A stretch of 64,000 nucleotides of DNA from Xestospongia bergquistia (lineage: Eukaryota; Porifera; Demospongiae; Haplosclerida; Petrosiidae). Numbering within the stretch: the stretch's first letter is position 1; every line of letters starts with the position of its first letter. Of the stretch, positions 50,900-61,244 are shown piece by piece. The notes below the pieces were generated by a model. That model did not search any database, was not told the DNA's origin, and was given only the letters and a program-made list of their open reading frames with translations. The position numbers and the translations under genes were made by a program. Location: contig OZ014423.1 of the NCBI GenBank assembly GCA_963965975.1, forward strand, positions 1,178,001-1,242,000. Direction: 5' to 3'.

Positions 50900-53800
50900 T
50901 TACAGATTAATTAGCACATCTCTCATCTTCATTTTTTCATGTTGAGAGTAGTAGTCTTTAGATGGAAAATAAAATGTTCTATTCCCTAAACAATATTTGA
51001 TATATGCTCTCCAACATTTTTTGCCAAATTCCATCACTTCTTCTGTCTTTAACAACTTTAGTGGATCACCTACAGCAACTACGAGAGGTCTAAATCGACA
51101 AACAGCTGTATTGAAGACATGAGGGTTACAAAGACTTTTAGTTGAATCATGAGGCATTCCATTTTCATCTAATGACTCGTAAGTACTCAAAAACACTGCT
51201 TGATATTCAGATCCTAGATAATAATGCAATTAAAAGAATTTTTAATTTAATTTAATAACCTTGAATAACATAGGAAGGAATATATACAGCACATTGTCTA
51301 TCCCAATCACTCTTAGAAAGATCTGTGATTTTATTTAGCTAAAATTAATAGCAGAGTAAAGATAATTTAGAATGTAATGTAGACTTGGTCTTACCTGATT
51401 TCGACTGGCAGAAACTACACATACACTACCTTTTATAGGAATATGCATGTCTCTCCAAACTTCAGGCCACTTTGGAAAATAGAATTTTAGTTGATAATCC
51501 ACTGCTTCTACATCCTTCATAGAGAGCTCAATATCACTATTTTGTTTTGGTGTTATGTCAGCTGCCTTGGCAAGTGTAGAGCAATCAGAACAGTGAAAAA
51601 CACACAGAAAATGAGCTTTTGGGTGTGTGACTACATTTCTAGGTGATACAATAACACCTTTGTCATGATAAAGCAAATCAAAGAGAAGCTTTGTAATATC
51701 AGGATGACATCGATAATTTCTGTAAAGCTCTGCTTTAAAGTGCAGCAATGGACCTTTAATTTCTTCATATGGCATATTTGGAGTGCTTTGAAGAATAGAT
51801 TCTAATGCTTTAAGCTGACTATAATCATCAATGGACAGTATCTCCAATTGATCATCACATTTAGAATTAACTCTGTGTGTGCCTGTTGGCAAGGGTTGTG
51901 TAGTGTCTCCTTGCTTCGGGAAGAGTTTTTTTATCATTGTCTCGAGAACTTTTACTATTGCTTTATGTAAAGTGTCGAAATAAGAGTGCTTGACTTCAAA
52001 TTGTACAGACACTTGATAGGATTCTCTTTCTGTTATACCAAATTTTCTCTTGAGATACTCAATAGATGAGGAAGGTATGATTATCATAAATTCCTCATTA
52101 ACATTTCCAAAATTATCTGGAAAAATTTGTGCTGGACAATTGTCTTCATTTTTTCCTTTGTCAAAAATGAATATTCCCTCACTAGCTTGTGTTGCATGCT
52201 GCATTTGATCTAGAGACATCCCATAAATGTAACCAACATTTTGTTCCTGTCCTTCTATTATTTCAGATCCTTTTAGGAATAACTGATACTCACCATCACA
52301 CCTATTGAAGATAAATAAACACAGTTTTACAATGAAAAATATATGATAACAACTCATATAAACATAATTAAGAATTAAGAACTAGTTTTTGCCTCACATA
52401 ATACAAAGAAGTGCATCAATAAGTTCTTGACTTCTTTGTATTGTTTGTATGTGTTAGTATATTTTTGTCATATATATCAATGCTTTGTTAATTGCATCAC
52501 TATCTTAAAATTGCAGTGAATACAGAAAGGTAATAACAGTTGTTATATGCAAAAATTAACAAACCATAAATACAGGAGTTATGGAAATTTAATATTCTTT
52601 GCAAGAGTAATAGAACAAAATGACTAATGGGGTAGCCATATTGGCTTATTATATAATTTGCAAAATGTGACTGATTTAAGTTATTTAGGCTCATTCATTG
52701 TAATCATATGCATTACAGCTTTTGTAAAGTAACTTACTTCTCCAAGAGAAGACTGATATGTTCTGATTCTTCAAAACATAGTAAGTTAAACATTTTGACT
52801 TTGTAGTTATGAGCTGTCAATTCCCCTTTAACGTTTGTTTCTTGCAAATCTGCATATTGTAATCTTGTTTTGAATTTGAATTTCCATTCTTCATTACTAC
52901 ATTCATATTCTATATAACATAATGTGAAATTGTTTTATCAATAAAATTGAAGCACATGTATATATAAGTGACCTGAATTGATTTTAAATTGAGTGGATAA
53001 ACTCATGGCTTCATGAACATGGTCAAGAGATGGTCTTGCATGAGGATGTGAAATGCTAACACCAGTTTGAGAAGGATTAGTATGATTAGTTGACTGAGGT
53101 ACAGCCTCTGTAACAAAATGTACTAAAGCTTATGATCAAACACTGAAAAATTACCATTTGATAAAGCTTTCTTGACAGTTCCAAATTTTGGCTTTTTACT
53201 TCTTTTTTCTATAAATGGGCTATGTGATATTTTACATAATCAGTCATGAATTACCTTCTTTTGATTCTCTCCTCAAATGACTTTCATTTTCAGATTCACG
53301 TAAAGTATCAACACCAGAATCAATGTCAGCAATTCTATGAACTAGATGCAAATTTAAATGTAATGAAACTAAAGTAGATTAGTGTAGTTACCTTTATCAA
53401 CATACTGTTCAAGAATGCCAGCACTACTAAAATTCTTTAAAGAAACTCCAATAACTTTCTCCTCTCCCAGAGAAGACAATAGCAATGAGCCCATCCTTTT
53501 AGCATCAAACTGAACACACACTGGGACCAAATATTCAAGTTTGTCTTCAACTATTTTAATTTCTTTTAAAAGAAGGGCATAATTTTCTATGCTTAATGCA
53601 GTGGCAACTCTGTGCTGAATATGCAAGAGCTCATCTGTTGATAAAGCCTGTAAGCTATTTGGTTGCATTCTTAACTCCAATAAATCAGAATAATAGCAGT
53701 CAACATTATAGAAAGGCTGTACAAGTGGTGGTACCTCGACTACTTTGAGTGCCTCCAAGAAACTTACATAACTTTGAAGTTTTGCTTTGCTATCAAATTC

Positions 53801-54119
53801 AATGAAAAACCTCTCAAGGAGCTTATAATTAAAGAATGACCAGAACTGGTTTAGAAACAGAAAAAGATCAGCTAATGTAGAAATAGCATCAATTTGGGTA
53901 ATTGCTTTGTGTAACAGAGGTTTGTCTTCAGATTTTTTCAATCGCTGACAATTTAAATGAAAAAGAAACTCTTTTATTTTTTGTAATTCTATTTCATTTT
54001 CCTTGATGTTCCTATAAAGCTCAACAATGAGAGAGGCAAACATTGTAAAAGCATCAGTGAGCTTTGTGCTAAGAGATGTACTAACAACACACTCCAAGTC
54101 TTCTTTTGCAATGTGCAAC

Positions 54120-54208
<89 letters not shown>

Positions 54209-54211
54209 TAT

Positions 54212-54245
<34 letters not shown>

Positions 54246-54294
54246 TGAGTGAGAGACAGAGAGACAGAGAGAGGGAGAGAGACAGAGAGAGAAT

Positions 54295-54327
<33 letters not shown>

Positions 54328-57300
54328 GGAAGAATAACTTACTTTTTTGGAACATTTTGCATTTTGTCAAACTGTACTGTTTTGATGCATAAACTTTTGT
54401 AGTTGAACATTGAAAGTGACTCCAGAACTCTGTCAGATAATGGAAAAAATTTTTGTAGTAAACAAAGTGGAGCAGCAAGTACAAACTCAATGCACCCCTT
54501 GTGGTAGGAGCAAAATTCAAATGCATCAATAGCTATTCCAAAACTATTTGCAACATGTTTTCTCAAAAGAAGAAGAACTTCAGCTTTGGGAGTGGCTTCT
54601 AGATCACGAACATCAAGTTTGAGAATGAAATGACCTGATCCCTGAGGATCATCACTGGCATTAAAAGAATCAGATGGAATTTCAAAGAGAGACCTTTGTA
54701 AGAATGGTGTCAGTATCTTGTCAATGTACTCTTGATACTCAGTCTCACAGACTTTAAACTGCTTAGTAATAGAGCCAAGAAGGTAATGATTGAACCAAGT
54801 TATGTAGTTTTCATTTAGCAGAAACATCATCACAGCTGATACTTCAGAAACATTACTATTAAAATGAGAATAGAGTTTTGCACATTTTTCTTCAGACATA
54901 TAAAAAAACTTTTGCTGCGTTAAAAGGAAAATCTTAAGCATATTAACATCAAAATCATGCAACTCCTTTAGAGAAGAATAAACACTTATAGTAAGTGATG
55001 AAAATGATTCACTGATGTCCCAAGCATCTTGTGTCAATCGTGAGAGGAGCTTGATCTTTTCTTGATGTCTCATTTCCTTGATATTGAGCAGAGGGAAATG
55101 TGCATGTTCCCATGGATTAGGACAACCATTTTCAAGAAAACTGTTTAAAGAACATCGTCCACATCCACAGAGAAACATCATGTCTTCATCACTTACATTT
55201 TCATTGTAGCCATAATCTGCTTCATCATTTTTTCTCACTTCTACACAATCTATAAGAACATAAAAGTTGTCACATTAGTCACACAAAAGTCTTTGTTGCA
55301 CAGTATCTATGGTAAAATTGTCAATTAGTGCAAGTACATAGTAAGTATACTTTAGACATATTACTGACACTTAAAACTGTATATAATAAAGTCAAGAAAT
55401 ATGGTATGCAGTTAGCAACAGTACTTATTTAGTAAAGATACTGCTCATGTTCATATAATTTAGCTTTCGTAGTAAACATACTCAGCAACACGTGTTTATA
55501 GTTTTGTGTGGTACATAGTATAAGCAGCGAGTAGAACGCATGCGCATTTAGGTATAATTATAATGCAAATACTAGTATTAGCATATGCGTTATAGTTAAA
55601 CATATTCACACAGCTTGACCTATAACCTAGACCTAGACCTTATACCGTAAACTCTAATTGTGCATGCCTAAACCTACATGTACATGCGTTTTGCTTAGAT
55701 GTTACTAACAGTGCGCCACAGTTATAACCTATGGCAGCAACAATGACTAAATCCTAAACAGTAAACTCTCCCTAAACCTAAATGCACATGCATAATGCTC
55801 TCTGCTTAAGATTCCTACTAATGGCACTTCATAGCTAATACAAAAGTAACTCATTTTTAAATCCGAAATGATATGCACATGCATCTTACACAAGAAGTAT
55901 TTGGAGCCCAGTTACCATTGCTATGTTTGCTTTATACATTTGAGTTAACAAATCACTGATTTTTGACTAAATTAATTAATTGTGAAGTATACTTTAAGCA
56001 TGCTATATATTAATTGCATGTACTAATTTTAACAAATTTATCGAGAACTGCTAAATTTTGAAAGTGCTAAAATTTTACTTTAGAAAAAATTAACTTAAAT
56101 GGCATTACTCAGGAAAATCACTTAAAATAATTTAAATTTAGTGGACACAGTAATAGTAGACAGTATGTTACTATCCCTTGTGAAACTGTATACATCAGAA
56201 ACAAGCGAGTAGTTGATAGAGATAATATGTCAACTGATATAAACAGTAAATAAAGCCATTGTCCCCACAATGCAAACTGTAGTTATTATTCAGCGCTAGC
56301 AAAACACCATGATATTGTGTAGTATCTATTATAATTATATTTGTTTTATTGGCACCAAAATGGTGCACCATAGCAGTGCACCTGTGTATATACCACTAAT
56401 TTTTTCAGCTACTGCAATATTGGGCACAATTGAGTCCTAGGATGTCCCTTCACTGTTACTGCACAAGCTTGTAAAGATAAACATGGGGAGGATAACTCTT
56501 TTTAAGAACTATATATAGTCTCTAGATTTTGAGACCTAGCAGCGCAAGACTATTGACCCTGGACAACGTCAACATTTTACAGTGAAGACCTGTGTAGATA
56601 GGACATAGGCTGCAAATTAATTATCCAACATATTGAAGCAGCACTAGTCTATCTAGAATTGTTACAAAAGCATTCATAAGCTCTTGTGTAAGGCTAGACA
56701 TTACCATTCGCGTAATTAATTTCTTGAAGTGCTTTTTCCACACAAATTGCTACTGTCGAAAATTACCTGTTATAACTCTGCTTTAATTTGCATGCAAACA
56801 CCTATACCTTTTTCCAATCGTAGATACTGCAAGCCCTCTTCAATGAGATCTATTCTTTCAGATTGATCAAGTGCTTCAAAAAGCTTGAGAAAAGTAGCTT
56901 TGTTTCCATATGCCGTGAGCCATCCTTCTATAAAATGCACCCTCTTTGCAGCCTCATCATTTTTTGGATCAAAATCAATCTTTTTCATGACATCTCCAGA
57001 AATTCCCAAAAATGCTCGAGCAATTCTCCATTCTGTTAGGTTTTTAGCTATTCTCACTGCAATGAACTGGGTACACTTCTGCTTTAAATCATCCAAGGTG
57101 ATAGAATATTTATGCAAACGGTCTTCGTGCTTTTTACAAAAATCTACAAATTTAACAGAACTGTCTATTAATTTAGATTTGCATAGATATGTAATACACT
57201 AGTCTTTCTATAAAGACTAGTGTATTATCTATTAGAATGAGAATAATAATTATATCATAAAAAATATTTGACTAACCACTTAGGCTCCTTTGTTCCTGTT

Positions 57301-57391
57301 TATTTGATGCATTATCCATTATGATCAAAGATGGAGTGGCCTCTGGGTCACTTTTCAATGTTTTTTCAGCACTTTTTTGTGACTTGTCATT
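50900..57391 (-). CDS. Gene C: death-domain helicase paralogue with collapsed, ATPase-less helicase region
   Basis: It follows helicase B nearly base for base. The death-domain exon (ends near 56808, starts 57146) is followed by the CGCG exon (54345-55248), the second module (53393-54118), linker exons (52.9-53.3 kb) and the lead-in (FNLLCFEESEH, about 52741-52915). The next exon then joins the pre-Walker part of core 1 directly to RecA2 of core 2: ESILQSTPNMP|YEEIKGPL (about 51772), ending NTAVCRFRPLVVAVGDP and a stop at 50900. Both Walker A and both motif II boxes are lost, about 3 kb relative to B, yet the frame stays open. Its 5' exon (57279-57391, ...MDNASNKQEQRSLS) differs from B's MASKDISE and extends upstream without a required start. 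It could be a non-catalytic adaptor or decoy, or an early pseudogene. Confidence 0.65.
54121..54320. repeat. (TA)n and (GA)n microsatellites in gene C intron
   Basis: TA-rich alternation (54121-54210) runs into GA-rich alternation (54211-54320). Together they fill the intron between the two modules. Helicase B has only the GA part at the same intron, so the TA tract expanded after duplication. False IYIYIY/SLSLSL frames cross it. Confidence 0.92.
55250..56807 (-). other. Large intron of gene C, paralogous to helicase B intron 2
   Basis: An AT-rich intron of about 1.5 kb that aligns with 33120-34762. It has a perfect 7-bp stem-loop at 56362-56382 (GGTGCAC-CATAGCA-GTGCACC), the counterpart of the one in B. 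No exon was recognised. Confidence 0.6.
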
Positions 57392-57766
57392 CTGTGCATT
57401 AGAAAAGCATTCTTATAACTAGAAGTAACTGGCATAATCTGCTAAAGTTTTTCTTTAAGAACATTTCATTTTGCAGAATCATTGCTACAAATAATGCATC
57501 CACCTGTATAGCCATATATTGGTAAAGATAATCACTCAAATTTAACAGTGATATAAAAATGCATTCACATTAAATACATTATTGCTAGCACAAAAATCAC
57601 TTTTCTTTTTAAATTACAAGCAACCATGTAAACAGACCTCATTGAGATGAAATAATCAGGGTATTGTTAAACTGAAATCTTGTGCAACAATATTAGGCAT
57701 CCACAATATGCAATGATATAGAGTTGTGCAGTTGTTATTATTAATTATAACAGTTATCATAATTAC

Positions 57767-59077
57767 CATTTTTTCTTTCTTTTCCAGAATAACTATGTCA
57801 CCAATCTGTAACAAGATTACTCCAGCATTATGAAGGTATGGTAGTCTTGTCTTTGCCATTTTTACTAGATTTTCCATTAGTACTTTGGGAGCACACATAC
57901 TAACAAAGATGCAACCAGTACCCACATTACAGATATGGATGTATTGTGAATATTCAAGAAACAAATTTTTGACAACTCTCTCAAATTCTTTAACTGTAAA
58001 ATTATCATTTGAAGACCACTTCAATTTCAAAGCAATGGTACACTCTGGTGTAGGATTACGAATCAATAGTTCAGCTTCATTCTCTAGCTCTTTTGCAAAT
58101 GTAGCACTCAACAACTTCTTACGATAATTCTGTTCATCAGTCTGATACTGTTGAATAGCTATGAGTGCATCAGAAAGTTTAAAATGATCAACAATGTGTA
58201 TAAGGACCTCTATGTTGACTGGTGAACAAAGTTTACGAATAGCAATAAAGACACTTGACAGGTCTTTTGCATTTTGAAGTTCTTCCTCTTCAAATGGATA
58301 AGACAATATAAGTAGCTGTTTGAGGCAATCAATATTAATACCAGCCAATTCAACAATTTTTTGAACATTGAGCACAAGAGAACCTAGCTTTCCTTGCATT
58401 ATAAACAAATCGTTGTATGCACTTTCACCAACAGTAATAGACTCTACACAAACAAATAATATGAGACTAATTATATTAAGACTATTGTATAATTTAACCC
58501 ACTTTGTACATTGTGTTGATATGTAAATTGAGAAGTGGTTGTCATAAGTAACTCTGCAGATTCACTTTGTGGCTGTTCTTGATCCATGATGGTTGTTATG
58601 GAAGATTCTATAGGAGTATAATTACTTTAAAGATAAATAATAGAAAATATTATATTAATATAGTAATATTAAATTATAGTATTAATTGTATTTATATCAT
58701 AGTATACCATAATTTCTTTTCATTTTCTCAGCAACAGCACTAAGTAATGGAGGATGACATTCTAACACTGATAGAATTTTCATAAACTTAGTATGATCTA
58801 AAGCAACCATTAATTCCCCCAGCAGACGATGAACTTTTATTTCACGACTGCTACTCTCAGAAGTAGCTTTTATCAGAGTCCATTCTGAAATGAGCTCAGC
58901 TGAAAATAGATCTGCAGCTAATGTGACTGGACTGGTAATTGAACGAGTTAAGTCCCTATAGGACTTCTGAAACACTTGGTATTCCTTAGAAGGAGGTATA
59001 AAGCAGTCAGTATCCATTGGGATGGACAGACACGCCCTACAGTTTATTAGTCTATTGACACACCCACAGGCAATCAT
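57767..59077 (-). CDS. CARD-like + CGC-type module unit; probable 5' part of gene C
   Basis: ATG 59077 opens MIACGCVNRLINCRACLSIP, then a helical death-fold region resembling a CARD (SPVTLAADLFSAELISEWTL; REIKVHRLLGELMVALDH; FMKILSVLECHPPLLSAVAE), ending at a donor at 58708. A linker exon (58.45-58.60 kb) follows. The exon down to 57767 encodes SPVNIEVLIHIVDHFKLSDA and IALKLKW..., with GCIFVSMCAPKVL, homologous to the GCIEFVLAAPLCLL region of the helicase genes. The donor at 57767 is phase 0 and the exon at 57391-57279 starts phase 0 and ends phase 1. The death-domain exon of gene C needs phase 1, so all junctions fit one transcript. If it is not spliced there, reading through gives a stop at 57656. 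Confidence 0.6.
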
Positions 59078-59164
59078 GACTACCAGAGGGTCATACCAGT
59101 TATATAGTATGATTTATGGAACCCTTAAGAGTCTTAAAGTCAGTGCTACAACTAACTTGACCAT

Positions 59165-59970
59165 GCACCATTTAAAGATCTTGCTGATGATAAGAAGAGA
59201 CAGATTCAATGTGAGCTGGCTACTTTGCTAGTAGGTCTGTGAGCTCAACATTGCATAACTATATAGTCAACAAAGTCAGTAAGATCATTAGAAGTGGACA
59301 GGCAGATCAGAAACTAACATTGTCTTTGGGCAGTTATCAAATTCTTGGACTTTGTGCTTTAGAAAGGGCATTTATGTCAGTTGAGTCCTGATCTGTCTCT
59401 CTAATTATAATAATAGAGTAATCTTTCATATAAGGACAGTCTATAGTAGTATACTAGTGAATTATTAACTACTGTCCTCAATTCTAACAACATTTTTTTC
59501 ATGAATTCCACAATCCCATATTGTCTATTATTGAGAGATTTTGCTGTATTTTGTTTCTATCCTTTTTCTCATCTTGTCAAATTTGATCATGAAATGTAAG
59601 GCACATCAATACACATAATGATTACAACATGTTTTGTGTAACTTTATAGCAGGAGATGCAGAAAATTTCTTATGGTCTTCATAGCTCTGAAATAATGGAT
59701 ACAAATCTCATCAGACGTCAGACTGGATTTGGAAATCTATGAAGTAACGTACTTATCCAGTGGTCCTGTTTTTAGTACCCTCAAATTTAGTCTAGCTTAG
59801 ACAAAATTAAAGCAATGATGAGAACATTGGATACAAGGATGAGTCTTTGAAGAGAATAATTATTAATCTTGAAAAAGGATCATATATAACACTTTCTTAT
59901 TGTTTTTCCTCTAGACTGGTTATATAACTATAAAATGACAAGTTTTATTAACTCACAAATATCTTAAATG
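59165..59970 (+). pseudogene. Decayed fragments of the adducin-2 gene
   Basis: Three stretches align, in order, with exons of the gene at 13100-16275. About 59165-59225 resembles exon 1 (GATCTTGCTGATGATAAG.. matching GACCTTACTGACGATGGGAAG..; GAGCTGGCTACTTTG matching AAGCTGGCCGCATTG). About 59670-59720 resembles exon 2 (TATGGTCTTCATAGCTCTGA). About 59735-59860 matches exon 4 (TATGAAGTAACGTACTTATC; GCAATGATGAGAACATTGGA), followed by exon 5-like sequence at about 59915-59970. Frame and splice signals are gone. It ends 100 bp before kinase K2, exactly as adducin-2 precedes K1. Confidence 0.75.
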
Positions 59971-60076
59971 TTATGATTATAAAGTATTAATTAAAATTCT
60001 AATACAATATTAATATCAATTATGTTAAACCAGAAAATGATATAATTATACATAGCAATTTAATTGTTCAAAAAAA

Positions 60077-60856
60077 CTACTGAGCAACTTGCAGAAAAAC
60101 ATGTGTCACTAATTGTTTGGTGACAGGAGGGAACTTCATTTCAAATGTATATGTAGTAGCATTATTGACTTGATATTGCATTTGTTGACAAGCACTCAGT
60201 GTTGGTTGTGGTATTATTCCTCTGAAATTCTCAAGTCTAGGTCTTTTCCATCCTCTGCAAATATCATTGCACTCATGGTTGAGAAAGAACATGGCCATTC
60301 CTTCTATTCCCATATCAGTTACTCCATAGGACCCACTTATAGATAACAAAGCAGGATCAGTAAGATGGTAACCATTATGGTCACGTACTCCTTGTAGATC
60401 AGCGACCATTTCTTGGCCTTTAGTGTACAACCAACTCCAGTGCATGAAGGCTGATACAGTGATGTTAACAGACTTGGCATCTGGTGATATATATCCATAG
60501 TTGTTACACCATTTAGTATAGTTTCCTTCGATGTAATCTTCAACAACTACATACTCATTCAATTTAGGGTGTCCATGTGGATTTGGTTGTTGAGTAACTA
60601 TACCTAGCTTTGCATCTGTAAAACAAATTGGATATGACGGATGTTTAGACTTGTTAAACTCCCCAGCAAGTATACCAGCTCTTTTATACATATCAATTGT
60701 AGTATCCCAACCAGTTGGTTTCCATACGTAAGTATCTTTCAACTCTTTTACAACACATCGTCTTCCTTGCATTTCTGGAGGAGCAGTCCATACTCCTTTG
60801 TATGCTCTTCGGAAACGTCCTTCAGCAAAGGATTTGGATTCGAAATTAAATGACAT
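60077..60856 (-). CDS. Alpha-kinase (MHCK/EF2K family), intronless, 259 aa (K2)
   Basis: A close paralogue of K1. It has FESKSFAEGRFRRAYKGVW, the lysine motif CVVKE, VVVEDYIEGNYTKW, EMVADLQGV, LTDPALLS, GVTDMGIEGMAMFFLNHEC and NDIC. The C-lobe is almost identical to K1, whereas residues about 40-95 differ more (e.g. TYVWKPTGWDTTIDMYKRAG), a pattern that could reflect gene conversion or selection on the N-lobe. All catalytic and zinc-site residues are present. The ATG at 60856 is chosen by alignment to K1; upstream in-frame codons start with TTG. It lies about 390 bp downstream of helicase D on the same strand. Confidence 0.88.
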   Translation of the reverse strand: MSFNFESKSFAEGRFRRAYKGVWTAPPEMQGRRCVVKELKDTYVWKPTGWDTTIDMYKRAGILAGEFNKSKHPSYPICFTDAKLGIVTQQPNPHGHPKLNEYVVVEDYIEGNYTKWCNNYGYISPDAKSVNITVSAFMHWSWLYTKGQEMVADLQGVRDHNGYHLTDPALLSISGSYGVTDMGIEGMAMFFLNHECNDICRGWKRPRLENFRGIIPQPTLSACQQMQYQVNNATTYTFEMKFPPVTKQLVTHVFLQVAQ

Positions 60857-60895
60857 ATTTGGTTGATACAATAAAGTGGCTGAAATTGTAGGCAA

Positions 60896-60902
60896 ATTTA
60901 TA
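60896..60902 (-). promoter_or_regulatory. TATA-like box for alpha-kinase K2
   Basis: TATAAAT on the minus strand, 40-46 bp upstream of the ATG at 60856. Its position is comparable with that of the K1 box. Confidence 0.45.
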
Positions 60903-61244
60903 CTAGTTTCATTTTGCAGTGTAACTATCAGGGAACTACCATGGGTATTCCCCTTTCACTATACATAATAACCACAAGTGTTATTATGAAAGTAGTACTA
61001 GACTACACATATATAACAGTATGTTTACACAATGACAATGTAATAGCCTTGAATGGCATTGATAAAATATGTAGTAATGACATCAGCAAATGTAATGATA
61101 TAATTATGTCTATTCATATATTATATTGCCGATATCAGTGTTATTGTCAGAATATAGGCACAAATCTGACATTTAAATACAAAATGTGTTATATGCTCCA
61201 ATACACAAAGTTTTATCATTGTGTATATTACAAGTACATGTTAA

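Noticed and set aside
53369-54529. A 386-codon ORF starting in the CGCG exon region of gene C.
   Set aside because: Its first third is the wrong frame of the CGCG exon and its middle is microsatellite. Only the last part is the real second-module exon.
54027-57202. Plus-strand ORFs over the death-domain exons (34840-35121 and 56885-57202).
   Set aside because: They are antisense to conserved death-domain exons, with no independent support.
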